From Tetracentron sinense (taxonomy: Eukaryota; Streptophyta; Magnoliopsida; Trochodendrales; Trochodendraceae): a stretch of 64,000 nt of DNA. A program made the position numbers and the translations under genes. The notes beneath the pieces were generated by a model, which was given only the letters and a program-made list of their open reading frames with translations, searched no databases and had not been told where the DNA came from. The DNA lies in contig CM026564.1 of assembly GCA_015143295.1 (NCBI GenBank), positions 13,070,416-13,134,415 on the forward strand, written 5' to 3'. Of the stretch, positions 42,313 to 52,800 are shown piece by piece (position 1 is the stretch's first letter; each line of letters starts with the position of its first letter).

Positions 42313-44771
42313 ATGAAGGATCGCTACCGGGGAATGAGCCTTCGTCCTCGGCTAGCGTTAATTTAGAAGGTCATTTTATAAAAAAATCCAAAAACATTTT
42401 TTGTTTTCCTAGTCAGCTACCCAGGTGTGGACCTTCGACCGCGAGTAGCATTAATTTAGGAGGTCACCTTTTTAAAAATCCAAAAAATATTTTCAGTTTT
42501 CCTGGCCGTAGTTATTTTCAAGAAAAACCTAAAAAAATAACCTTTAAAGAATTTGGAAAAGAAGATGAACTCATGGAGCTTGAAAATGAAGATGACGAAG
42601 AAGATTTGGAACCTCCAAAAGAGATTCTAGATCTTCTGGAACGTCATGAAAAAGGTGTTCAACCTAATATAGAAGAGACTGAGTCAATAAACCTGGGTAC
42701 TGAGGAAAAACCCCAATTCGTAAAAATCGGAACTCAACTCACCGCCCAGCAGCGGACTGACTTGATCGTGCTTTTGAAGGAATACAAGGACATCTTCGCC
42801 TGGTCATATGAGGACATGCCAGGACTTGATACAGATTTAGTTGTGCATCGGCTCCCGCTCATCCCTGAAGCCAAGCCAGTCAAGCAGAAGTTGAGAAGAC
42901 TCCGACCTGAATGGACATTGAAAATTAAAGATGAAGTCATGAAACAGTTTCAAGCAGGCTTTCTGGTAGTCTCTTCATATCCAGAATGGTTAGCCAATGT
43001 AGTTCCAGTGCCAAAGAAGGATGGGAAAGTCCGTATGTGTGTCGACTATCGCAATCTAAACAAGGCCAGTCCCAAGGATGATTTCCCCCTCCCTCACATC
43101 GACATCCTCGTCGACAACACTGCGGGCCACGAAACACTTTCCTTTATGGACGGATTTTCAGGATACAATCAGATAAAAATGGCTGAAGAGGATAGAGAGA
43201 AGACCGCGTTCATAACCCCTTGGGGCACTTTTTGTTACAAGGTAATGCCATTCGGACTCAAGAACGCTGGAGCTACATACCAACGTGCCATGACCACCTT
43301 GTTCCATGATATGATCCACAAAGAAGCTGAAGTGTATGTTGACGACATGATCATCAAGTCACCAAAAGGAGAAGATCACCTTATTAATTTAAGGAAACTA
43401 TTTGGGCGACTGAGGAAGTTTCAATTACGGCTAAATCCTGCAAAATGTGTGTTCGGGGTGTTTTCGGGTAAGCTGCTTGGTTTCATTGTCAGCCAAAGAG
43501 GAATAGAGGTAGATCCAGCAAAAGCAAAGGCGATAATTGATATGCCACCTCCAAAGTCAGAAAAGGAAGTGCGCGGCTTTCTGGGAAGACTCCAATACAT
43601 CAGTAGGTTCATATCCCAACTGTCACCAATTTGTGAACCCATCTTCAAGCTTCTCAGAAAGAACCAACCTAAAGAATGGAATGAAGAATGTCAGCAAGCT
43701 TTTGATAAGATCAAGAATTATTTGCTTAATCCACCAGTGTTGGTACCTCCTATGCCCGGCCGACCTTTATTGATGTACCTGTCAATTTCCGAGAACTCCA
43801 TGGGTTGTGTACTGGGGCAGCATGATGAAACCGGAAGAAAGGAAAGAGCTATCTACTATCTTAGCAAAAAGTTTACTGATTACGAGACAAGGTATTCGAC
43901 ACTTGAAAAGACTTGCTGTGCATTGGTCTGGGCCTCACAACGCCTAAGACATTACATGTTGAGCCACTCAACTATGTTGATAGCTCGAATGGATCCTTTC
44001 AAATATCTTTTTGAAAAGCCGGCCCTTACAGGACGGACTGCACGATGGCAAATGCTTCTCTCCGAATTTGACATCACTTATATGACCCAGAAGGCGATCA
44101 AAGGACAGGCCATTGCAGATCATTTGGCAGACCATCCACTACCAGACTATGAACCAATGAAAACCAATTTTCCCGATGAAGCTATACTGTTCATGGCTGG
44201 CGAAGTAGAAGAAGAGTCAAGGACCAACTGGAAAATGTACTTCGACGGAGCGGCAAACAAATACGGATATGGAGCAGGCGCAGTCTTAGTGTCTCCAGAG
44301 GGTAAGCAAATTCCCGTTGCGGTGAAGATGAGGTTCGAGTGCACAAACAACGTCGCTGAATACGAAGCCTGTATTATCGGTCTACAAGCAGCTGTGGACC
44401 TGAACATTAAGGCAGTGGAGGTCTTTGGAGACTCTACTCTCATTATTTTCCAGGCTACAGGAGATTGGCAAACAAGGGATTCCAAGCTAATTCCCTATCA
44501 TGAGTATTTGGACAACATCAGCGACAATTTCGAGCACATCACGTTCACACACCTGCCAAGAACGGAGAACAGATTTGCAGATGCCCTAGCCACCTTGGCC
44601 TCGATTATTGACATTCCTGAAGGGATCGACATTCGGCCAATTGAGATCGAGGTTAGGGATGAACCAGCCCATTGCATGCCGATTGAAGAAGTTGGAGAAG
44701 ATGAGCCCAACGAAAGGCCCTGGTACCATGACATAAAGCAGTACTTAAGAGATAGAACATTCCCACCCTGA
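42309..44771 (+). CDS. Reverse transcriptase with two RNase H domains
   Basis: This open frame has about 820 codons. The N-terminus has a duplicated segment (SVNLEGHFIKKSKNIFCFP, SINLGGHLFKNPKNIFSFP) and an acidic stretch. RT spans about residues 190-400 (VPKKDGKVRMCVDYRNLN, FMDGFSGYNQI, MPFGLKNAGATYQR, catalytic YVDDMI near residue 342). The usual gypsy RNase H follows (about 490-610). A second, archaeal-type RNase H comes after it (MYFDGAANKYGYGAGA from about 642, AEYEACIIGLQA, FGDSTLI). RT followed by two RNase H domains marks the Tat lineage. The opening codon is not ATG, so expression probably depends on frameshifting or fusion with the protease frame. Confidence 0.88.
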   Translation: MNEGSLPGNEPSSSASVNLEGHFIKKSKNIFCFPSQLPRCGPSTASSINLGGHLFKNPKNIFSFPGRSYFQEKPKKITFKEFGKEDELMELENEDDEEDLEPPKEILDLLERHEKGVQPNIEETESINLGTEEKPQFVKIGTQLTAQQRTDLIVLLKEYKDIFAWSYEDMPGLDTDLVVHRLPLIPEAKPVKQKLRRLRPEWTLKIKDEVMKQFQAGFLVVSSYPEWLANVVPVPKKDGKVRMCVDYRNLNKASPKDDFPLPHIDILVDNTAGHETLSFMDGFSGYNQIKMAEEDREKTAFITPWGTFCYKVMPFGLKNAGATYQRAMTTLFHDMIHKEAEVYVDDMIIKSPKGEDHLINLRKLFGRLRKFQLRLNPAKCVFGVFSGKLLGFIVSQRGIEVDPAKAKAIIDMPPPKSEKEVRGFLGRLQYISRFISQLSPICEPIFKLLRKNQPKEWNEECQQAFDKIKNYLLNPPVLVPPMPGRPLLMYLSISENSMGCVLGQHDETGRKERAIYYLSKKFTDYETRYSTLEKTCCALVWASQRLRHYMLSHSTMLIARMDPFKYLFEKPALTGRTARWQMLLSEFDITYMTQKAIKGQAIADHLADHPLPDYEPMKTNFPDEAILFMAGEVEEESRTNWKMYFDGAANKYGYGAGAVLVSPEGKQIPVAVKMRFECTNNVAEYEACIIGLQAAVDLNIKAVEVFGDSTLIIFQATGDWQTRDSKLIPYHEYLDNISDNFEHITFTHLPRTENRFADALATLASIIDIPEGIDIRPIEIEVRDEPAHCMPIEEVGEDEPNERPWYHDIKQYLRDRTFPP

Positions 44772-44776
44772 AGCCA

Positions 44777-45970
44777 ATGCCAATGATCGACGGAACTCTT
44801 CAAAAATTGGCCGGACAGTTCTTTCTGAGTACAGGGAATCTCTACAAGAAAACGTTCAATCACATACTCCTTCGATGTGTGGAAGCGAAAGAAGCGGAAA
44901 AGATTGTTAAAAATGTCCATGAAGGGATATGCGGCCCACACATGAATGGTCATATGCTAACCAAGAAGATCTTAAGGTTGGGTTATTACTGGATAACCAT
45001 GGAACGCGACTGTAATGAGCATGTGAAGAAATGTCACCTTTGCCAGATTTATGCCAACAAGATACAGGCTCCAGCCTCAGAGCTCCATAATATGACAACC
45101 CCTTGGCCTTTCTCCATGTGGGGCCTAGATGTTATTGGGCCAATAAATCCGAAGGCGTCAAATGGGAACAGATTCATACTAGTTGCAATTGATTATTTCA
45201 CAAAGTGGGTAGAAGCAGCTTCTTATGCGAGCGTAACAAAGGGCCAAGTAGTCAAGTTCATGAAGAGGGACATTATCTGCAGATACGGAGTTCCAAACCA
45301 GATCATCACTGACAATGCCAAAAATTTCAAGAACAGGCAGATGACGGCGATATGCGAACAATTCAAGATAACTCATCATAACTCCACTCCGTACCGTCCT
45401 CAGATGAATGGTGCAGTCGAAGCAGCCAACAAGAACCTAAAGCGGATTATTGAGAAAATGGCAATCACTTATAAAGATTGGCACGAAATGCTACCATTTG
45501 CACTTCATGCATATAGAACCTCAATCCGGACCTCGGTAGGGGCAACCCCTTTTTCACTAGTTTACGGTATGGAGGCTGTCTTACCAATTGAAGTTGAAAT
45601 CCCGTCACTCAGAGTACTCATGGAAGCTGAGCTTGAAGAAACAGAATGGGTACAGGCCCGGCTCGACCAACTCAACTTGATTGAAGAAAAAAGACTAAAT
45701 GCTATATGTCATGGCCAATGCTATCAAAGGAGAATGGCCAGAGCCTACTCCAAGAGAGTCCGACCACGGGAATTCAAAGAAGGTGATCTAGTACTCAAAA
45801 AAATGTTGCCACATCAGACTGATGCACGAGGAAAATTCAAGCCTAATTATAATGGTCCGTACGTGGTCAGGAAAGCATTATCTGGAGGAGCCCTCATATT
45901 GGCAGAGATGGATGGAGATGATCTCCCTGAGCCGGTCAACTCAGATTCAGTTAAAAGGTATTATGCATAA
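44777..45970 (+). CDS. Integrase of the Tat/Ogre-like element
   Basis: This frame of about 397 codons has a zinc-binding HHCC domain (GPHMNGHMLTKK … HVKKCHLCQ), a DDE core (WGLDVIGPI with the first Asp, IITDNAKNF with the second, and NGAVEAANKNL with the Glu) and a C-terminal GPYVV block ending in VKRYYA. All three catalytic residues are present. It is separated from the RT frame by a stop and two single-base frame changes near 44770-44800, so the copy as read is not a continuous pol. No chromodomain is present, as usual for Tat. Confidence 0.88.
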   Translation: MPMIDGTLQKLAGQFFLSTGNLYKKTFNHILLRCVEAKEAEKIVKNVHEGICGPHMNGHMLTKKILRLGYYWITMERDCNEHVKKCHLCQIYANKIQAPASELHNMTTPWPFSMWGLDVIGPINPKASNGNRFILVAIDYFTKWVEAASYASVTKGQVVKFMKRDIICRYGVPNQIITDNAKNFKNRQMTAICEQFKITHHNSTPYRPQMNGAVEAANKNLKRIIEKMAITYKDWHEMLPFALHAYRTSIRTSVGATPFSLVYGMEAVLPIEVEIPSLRVLMEAELEETEWVQARLDQLNLIEEKRLNAICHGQCYQRRMARAYSKRVRPREFKEGDLVLKKMLPHQTDARGKFKPNYNGPYVVRKALSGGALILAEMDGDDLPEPVNSDSVKRYYA

Positions 45971-47308
45971 CTCAACCCCATAGGAACATGGTTAAAGTTA
46001 AAATGAAGAGAGGCCTTCTTTCCTGTAACCCCCACAATTTTCCTAGTTATCCTTTTTGCTTAGCCCTTTGAGCCTGAAAATCTCATTCACCAAACAATGA
46101 CATTGGTTGCACCCCACACTGGGGCATTTCTGGGTAAAAGGAGGAATTAAATCAAGGCAAAGTGTCCAACCTATACCGGCACAAATTTTGCGATTCAAGA
46201 AATTCATGTCACTCCAGTACTTTTATACTGGGGCAGTTTTTTTTTTTTTTTGTCACCCCTGAAAAAAAAAAAAAAAAAAAAAAAAAAAACGGGGAAGAAA
46301 AGAGAATTGGACAGCCCAAGAAGAAAAGGAAAATAGCAAAGACTAACAAGGATCCTCAAAGCAAGCAATGTCATACCTGATTCTATCATGTGCAAAGAGT
46401 TTTTGAGCCATATCCCTTTTGTTTCAAAAACCTCAACCCTAGCCTATGTTTCGTCCCACTACTAAGTCCTCTCAGATTAATGATAACCATAAGTACTGAG
46501 GTTTGAATTACGCATAATCCTTTCCTTCCGGCGAGGATGAACGAGATAACTTGAGAGAAAACGTAAAAGAAAGCCTGATATGAAAGGGCACAATGAAAAC
46601 CCGAAAGGGCGTTGTGAGTAAAAACATCATATCATGGCAAGAATCAATTGCCACGGGCTTGGTGAAAACCCCTCGGGGCGCCAATGCGCAAAAATTACGT
46701 GGGCCAGACTTGGTGAAAACCGTAACAGGCGCTAAGGGCAAAAGAGGCATTAAAGAAAAAAAAAAAAAGAAAAAAAAAAGGTGTCTATTTTGTCACAATC
46801 AAGAGTCAATTCAAGCACAAGAATTTTTCAAGCCCGACATGACCACGGTGCCTCTTACTTACGGTACTTGGGATAATTCGAGACACTCACGGTAGACTTG
46901 CACAAGGTAATTCTATATCAGTTTGAACACCATCGAAGTTGGTTTTAACATATATATCTTTTAATCCAAATTCTTTGAGGTTTAAAAAAAAAAAAAAAAA
47001 AAAAAAATCGTCTGTGTGCTTTGCATGATCCTCGAACTACGCTGGTCTGATTCCCATATTAAGGGATACGTAGGCAACCTTCATAGGTGCGACCCCATTA
47101 ATGGAAAGATTTTGGTGTGTTTCTTTCTTTTCCTTTCTTTATTGCATGAAAAAAAAAAAATAGTATTTTTGGTCGATGACGAGAATTCTGGAAAAAGACA
47201 AGAAAACAATTCATTTATTGAATAAAACAGAGTTCCGAGACCCATAAATATGAAAACAATATTTTCTATAGAAAGTATTATCAATGCTCTAAGGCAGGTA
47301 CTGAAGAC
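45971..47308 (+). other. Non-coding region after integrase, poly-A tracts and conserved block
   Basis: It holds two ACTGGGGCA motifs (about 46122 and 46231), A-runs of more than 20 (about 46261-46289 and 46985-47006), three degenerate copies of a GGTGAAAACC … GGCGC unit (about 46590-46740) and a conserved block AACTACGCTGGTCTGATTCC … GGATACGTAGGCAACC (47035-47079). The same block is inside the LTR in family A. It probably includes 3' untranslated sequence of the minus-strand gene that follows. Confidence 0.5.
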
Positions 47309-48982
47309 TCAATCTGAATCTGAAGAAGCACCACCTTGGTCCTTCAATTTATGACGAAGGCGAGCCAGCTCAGCATTCAATTTCAAGATTACCTCCTGGC
47401 TACTTGACTTCTTCCCACCAATGGGATTCTGGAAATACTGAAACTCCTCATTCACTGCTTCCAAAACGTTGACCTGAGCCCTTAAGTCCCGTATACAATC
47501 CTGATATGCGGCAGCCTCAACCCCCATTTTGGCAACCTCAGCCTTCAAGCCGGCATTTTCAACAAGAAGGGAAGTTATCCTTTCTTCTAACTCTTTATAA
47601 TCTGGTTGATCTTCAGTAGGCACAGTACTCATTGGTTCCTTTCTTTTCTCGCCTACACAGGGGTGTGGAGGAGAAACATAGGGGATGCAACAATCGGTGA
47701 GCCATCTGACATATTCCCCGGTGACAAGAGATTCTTGGTCATCACCAAAAGTAGACTTCACTCTTGATCTCCAGCCAACCAGAAGACGGGAGAGGAGCTT
47801 TTCAGATGAAGGCCCGAAATCAACCACATCAGTTATAGCCTCGATAACAGGAATGCCTTGAGTACGTCCGAATTGGCGCACCACCCGGTTTGGAAAGTAC
47901 TGGCTAGAACCTCGAAGACCAATTAAAATGAGATGATTTCTTCCAGACGTACCTGAAAGGACCTCTACAACATGGAGCCAAGAACACTTCCACACCAGCA
48001 CATCTGGAGCCAGCGTGATAAGTTGATCATACCATGACTCTGGACTGTCCAGAAAAGGAGGAATGTTACTGAAAGAGCAATGAGATTTGATCAAATCCTG
48101 TCTCATAAAAGCCGGAGTAGCAAGAGGATTACAGAACTTGAGATGCTCTAATATCCATATCTGTAACAATGAAATACATCCTCTGAAGAAGCCGCCTCTC
48201 TTTTGAACACACCGATCCAAAGCCCTAAAAGTCTCAGCCAACAACATGGGAACGAAGGAATGACCTGTCATTATCTGCTCAACCACCTCCAATACCTGCA
48301 TATCAATGTAGTTGAAACTCAACGGAAATAATACATGCCCAACAATTGCAAGAGCAAGGGCCCGGAAACGGTACTGGGGCCAAGAACCAGGAGCGCCCAC
48401 AAAGGAGGGAGTGCTAATCCAACTGGGATTCCTTGGTGAGAAGTAGTCTATCAGAAATTTTAAAGAGCAACGGAAATAATTTTCCTCACCATCCAACTTC
48501 TCAAGAAATCCTCGCTTCACTCCTAGGAAGGAAGATGCTTTAGTTTTCCAACTAGCCCGGTGAGTTGGAAGAACAATTCTACCTTGGTCAAAAGGTACTG
48601 ATAACAATCTTCCGTATTCCTCCAAAGTCGGGCTGAGTTCAAAAGCCCCGAGCCTAAATAAGTGGAATTCCAGATTCCAACAGCCCAAAAGAGCTTCAAC
48701 AAGATGACCGTTAATTTTCACATCAAAAAGGGAGGCCACATTACCCAACTTCAATTTATAGAAGGCTTCTTGCTCCGTCGAATCTAAGGAATTCATCCAC
48801 CGTTTCAGCCTTTTATCATAATATTGATGATTCTCCAAGTTGGGCAAGGTATGAAAAACGGAGGCTGAATCGTCAATGCCGCAAACGGAATATTCCATCG
48901 TGTCCGGATGAGTCGAAAAGTCCTGGATCGAAGTGCCGAAGCTCTCGGACGAACAGTGTTGAAGCAGAGAATTTTCAGACAA
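47309..48982 (-). CDS. Antisense accessory gene, DUF7745-like protein
   Basis: This uninterrupted frame of 557 codons runs opposite to gag-pol. The translation carries features of the plant DUF7745 family that I recognise: NGHLVEALLGCWNLEFHLF, LSPTLEEYGRLLSVPF, FRALALAIVGHVLFPLS, LLAETFRALDRC with GFFRGCISLLQIWILEHL, and VWKCSWLHVVEVL. The last 100 residues predict a coiled coil (ELEERITSLLVENAGLKAEV). The start ATG at 48982 follows a leader with two GC-rich hairpins (49045-49115). The biochemical role of this family is unknown. An intact single-exon frame this long in an element with a broken pol argues for recent activity or selection. Confidence 0.7.
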   Translation of the reverse strand: MSENSLLQHCSSESFGTSIQDFSTHPDTMEYSVCGIDDSASVFHTLPNLENHQYYDKRLKRWMNSLDSTEQEAFYKLKLGNVASLFDVKINGHLVEALLGCWNLEFHLFRLGAFELSPTLEEYGRLLSVPFDQGRIVLPTHRASWKTKASSFLGVKRGFLEKLDGEENYFRCSLKFLIDYFSPRNPSWISTPSFVGAPGSWPQYRFRALALAIVGHVLFPLSFNYIDMQVLEVVEQIMTGHSFVPMLLAETFRALDRCVQKRGGFFRGCISLLQIWILEHLKFCNPLATPAFMRQDLIKSHCSFSNIPPFLDSPESWYDQLITLAPDVLVWKCSWLHVVEVLSGTSGRNHLILIGLRGSSQYFPNRVVRQFGRTQGIPVIEAITDVVDFGPSSEKLLSRLLVGWRSRVKSTFGDDQESLVTGEYVRWLTDCCIPYVSPPHPCVGEKRKEPMSTVPTEDQPDYKELEERITSLLVENAGLKAEVAKMGVEAAAYQDCIRDLRAQVNVLEAVNEEFQYFQNPIGGKKSSSQEVILKLNAELARLRHKLKDQGGASSDSD

Positions 48983-49044
48983 AGGAAAGTGCAGTGCAAA
49001 AAACAGTCTGTTCGCAGGTTTTTAAAAGAAAAAATTCTCAGAAT

Positions 49045-49115
49045 CGCGCCCTTCAAAAGGGCGCGGGACACAAAGTAAGACCAAAATGGGAACCGCGCCC
49101 TTACAAAAGGCGCGG
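49045..49115. promoter_or_regulatory. Two GC-rich hairpins upstream of the DUF7745-like gene
   Basis: Hairpin 1 (49045-49065) has perfect 9-bp arms (CGCGCCCTT / AAGGGCGCG) and a 3-nt loop. Hairpin 2 (49093-49115) has arms CCGCGCC / GGCGCGG. They lie 63-133 bp before the ATG at 48982, with a TATA-like TTTTAAAAACC (minus strand, near 49020) between. Similar hairpins sit at 52652-52668 and 53425-53445. Confidence 0.6.
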
Positions 49116-49412
49116 GTGACAGGGCATCCGAAAATAGCACCTGCTATTTTGTTTCAACGCGCAATTACGCGATTTGCTCCGCGTCTTGCTGTACCTGTTT
49201 CAGGGAAGTATTTTCCACGCAGTTCATACATACATTCCTCCAAGGCCTCTGGCCACTCCCATCCTCCCAAATTTTCAAAAATGGAAAGTTTCTAATTATT
49301 GAAATTCATGTTTACATTGCAGAAAAATTTACAAATGAGGCCGGAATAAAAAGAGAAAGTTCCTAATCTATTCTCGGGACCTCGAGCTCCGAATCGTGGC
49401 GTGCCAAGTCCA

Positions 49413-49730
49413 CTAATCCTCGTCATCATCCTGCCAAAAGAGAAGGAAAAGAACAGGGAATAAATATGCTAGTAGTACACTTTATCAATAACAATTAATG
49501 GGCATATTTATTAATTGAAGTACTTTACCTGTGCAGAGTCAGCATCAAAATCGAAGCTAAGGTCAGGACGGGGCCGACACTGCAAAACCCAAAGAAGGAA
49601 AAATCAAGCAATGTTGGTGCAGGAAAACTAAGTCAAAGAGAAAAGAAGTTTTACCTGATGGGGAGGGATCTCCGCCAGAGTGACTGAAGGATCCTCAAAG
49701 GTCGCACACCGACCTCTCAGACGTGCCTGG

Positions 49731-49762
<32 letters not shown>

Positions 49763-51669
49763 GACCAAAGGAATTGCTGGCACCATTACAAAAGAATGAT
49801 GAAAACTTACGTTCTCTTCAGTCAATGCCCGGTTATCCTCCTCCAGGATAGCAAGTAAAGGTCTCTGTAAAGAAAGAGCGAAAGTTAGAAAAGCAAAAGT
49901 TCAAGATATCAAGTAAAGAGAAGCACACAGGAAAGAAAGCTTACCATCTGGAAATACTTCTCCACCAGCTTGCCTCCAACCTCGGTGGCCCCAGGACGAG
50001 TAGAAAATGGGCGCATGATGGGACCAATAGACACGCCCCGGAACCAGGAAAGATAGAAAGAATGCGTCACAACCTCCCCAGCCAGATGGTGGATAGGGAC
50101 ACCAGCCGTGCGCATCTCCCCCATGAAAGCATCATGGTCCAATATGGGCGTCATCTCCGGAGGGGGAAGCGGAATCCGAAATTCTCCATCACACTGATGA
50201 AGGACTCGCTCTCCCAAGAAATACTCGCAAGTCCCTAGATACGAGAAGGCCACACGGCGGCCCAGGAAGCGTCTCGCCCCTCTGCAAAGGAGCCGGATCA
50301 TATCCTCAAGATCGACAAAGGGCCGAAGAGTCACCTGCATTTGAAACGGCAAGTAGGATGAGCAAAAAGAGGTAGAAGACAGCAGTTATCGACAAAATCA
50401 AGTATCATCTTACCCTCCTCATAGTCAGACGATCCAACTCCTCTCTAGCCTTGTCCAGGAGATGGCTATCAACCTTGGAGCAAGGCGCGCTCCATCGAGA
50501 GGACCTTGGGAACGAAGTCATGTCAGGAATCCTCAATGTCGGGCGGAAAGGATCGAGATACTCATGAGCCCACATCTGAAGCAAGCAATGAGTTATTAAG
50601 AAGCCGTGAGACAAAGATAAAGAGGGTGAACAGTAAGAAAGGGAGATACCTCGAGGAAGGGATAGAAGAAACGGGCCGATCGACCTCCCCCACGAGAGAC
50701 TCGGCTGAGTCCTGCTAAGATGCTAGCGTAGATAGCTCCTCCCCAATCAAAAGTATCAAAACGGTCGATCGGATCCATCAGGGATAGGAAGCTAGAATCC
50801 ACGCACGATCGATCGGTCATGAAGAAACAAGAACCCAGGATAAACAAGAGGAAGACGCGGAGTGTACTGGTGAATGCAGGGGAATCAAGATCGATAACTG
50901 CAAGAGCTACTTCCCCCAGAATACTGCCCAACCAGGAAAGCTTCACCTTGCCCGCTTCCCATCCGCTATCCGATGCTACAATCGCCGGTGAAACTCCCAT
51001 CAAGGCAGCAGCCTGATCCATGGAAATATCGGGAAGAGGTGGAATCACCTCACCAACGATCTGGATCCCCGTCAGCATCACAAAGTCAAGGGGAGTGATC
51101 GCCAACTCGCAGCAAGGAAAATGAAAGGTGTTAGTGTCCCCAAACCATCTCTCGCAAAGGGCAGCAATCAATCTCCGATCACTCTGGATCCGGGGAATGG
51201 TCAAGAATGAACCAAGCGGGGTCCTCCCTAGAGCATCTCTCAAGGCAGGTGAAGCAACCTGATAGAATGTCAAGACATTCTTCCACGTACATCGCCAACC
51301 CGAGATGGGTGTCCTCTGCAAAATCAAGGGTAAAAGTTTAATCATGTGCAACAGGCAAAGGTAAGCGATTAACTCTAGCAAAAGTCTGCATTTTTCTTAC
51401 CTCCTGATTTCGGCAAAGTGCCGAGATATGCTCTCCTAGACCCTTCAGAAGGGGTGTGTCAGGAACACCTAACACCTCAGGCACTGGATCCAAGCCTGAT
51501 CGCCTCCTACCTCTCGAAGAGGAAGCCCCTGCGCCGCTAGAACTCGCACTCGCCCGAGAGCTCTCAATCGGATGCTCCTCCACATCCGTGGGAGGAACAT
51601 AATCCTCATCCTGCTCGGGGCGAGCCGAGGAAGACCCCCCAGACCTCATTCTCTTCGGCCTGACCATGT
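49413..51669 (-). CDS. Antisense multi-exon plant mobile domain (PMD) gene
   Basis: Coding exons, right to left: 51667-51401, 51315-50650, 50575-50414, 50334-49945, 49864-49811, 49726-49655, 49579-49529 and 49430-49413. All introns are GT-AG and phase 0, and the joined frame is open for about 559 codons. Exon 2 is a clear aminotransferase-like plant mobile domain (LIAALCERWFGDTNTFHFPC, ELAITPLDFVMLTGIQIVGE, LSWLGSILGE, VFLLFILGSCFF, FDWGGAIYASILAGLSRVSR). Exon 3 continues with MWAHEYLDPFRP. Exon 1 is Ser-rich and acidic. A CAG acceptor three bases upstream of the ATG and a donor at 52324 suggest a 5' UTR intron. PMD proteins such as MAIN and MAIL1 help silence transposons; a TE-borne class (PMD-C) is known. 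What this copy does is unknown. Confidence 0.75.
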
Positions 51670-52800
51670 CTGCATTAAAAAGATAATATTTGTTATCCCT
51701 AACGTACACTTCCAATTAAGAATATGATGAAACAGGAACTCAGGGATAATGCAACAGTACCATGGTTGTTTTCAGAGTAAAATTAAAGTTCAGGGCTTAA
51801 ATTCAAAAAAGGGAAGAAGTGTTGAGGTTTTACAGGGTGTTATTATCAGACTTCCATCAGATCACTCGGTTTTACATCAACTGTGACAACTACTTATGGG
51901 TCTACACACTGTTATGGGATGAATTCGAGCTCGAATCAATTTTAGATATCAATCACAGTCCATGGCATCAAGAAGATGGGTGGTGATACTGCTATAGATC
52001 CATTTTTGGAGATATTTTAAAGGTTTTTTTAAGATTGCAGGAAAGGATAGGATTGTAAGCTCCTTGGTTTTTTTTATCATCAACAGCCGAAATATTCACA
52101 CTGTCGATCTCAAAGAAGCTTAAATCCTATTGGCTTTGATCTACAACAGTGGTAATGATTTCCATATACATATTAACACTGTCATAGAAGTATACATGCA
52201 TGGCTCAAGGAAAATTAGAAAATACGTAGAGCAAGATAGCAAATGGAAAGAGGATTCACGCATAAGGAAGAAGAAGAAATGGAAATTTTTTTTCGAAATC
52301 TAGAGGGATTCCATGAGGCTTACCTTAAGTCAAGCAACCTGTGATGGAAAATCGCCCAAGAGCTGGAATCGTGAGAATGAATAGCGAGATTGGGGGTTCT
52401 CTTGATGCCCTAGAACCCCCAAACAGCCCGAGATGCTCGAAATGGGGGGCTCGCCGGGAAAAGTTGTGCTCGCCGGAGAAGATGGCCGGAAGTAAGCCGG
52501 AATCGCCGGAGTTCTGACTGAAGAAAGAAGTATCACCAAGTGGGGAGCAAATCTTCGTAGCTGGGACCACAGAGGAAACAAGGAAGAAAAGAAAAGAAAA
52601 GAAAGAGGAAGAGGGAGTGGGCCAGGCGCGTGAGGGGTCACATGGACTCCTCGCCTTCCAGAAAGGCGCGGCCAACAAAATTCAAAAAAAAAAAAAAAAA
52701 AAAAAATGGACCCTTTTGCAGCACGACCTTGAGCAAGACCCACTTCTCATCTGCCTACAGCCAATCAATGACTATCAGGCTAGGGGGTCCTGCTATAAAG
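51670..52800 (-). promoter_or_regulatory. 5' leader and probable promoter of the PMD gene
   Basis: On the minus strand a pyrimidine-rich, CCGGCGA-containing leader (about 52680-52324) ends at donor CTTAAG|GTAAGC. A 654-bp intron (52323-51670) ends TTTTAATGCAG, three bases before the ATG. A hairpin with arms CGCCTT/AAGGCG lies at 52652-52668 and an A-run at 52683-52705. TATA-like TTTATAG lies near 52795. The leader looks like that of a plant gene more than like LTR sequence. Confidence 0.45.

Noticed and set aside
52325..52743. Minus-strand frames upstream of the PMD start (up to 137 codons)
   Set aside because: They begin in a T-run and fall in the pyrimidine-rich leader. The donor at 52324 and acceptor before the ATG explain the region better as a 5' UTR.
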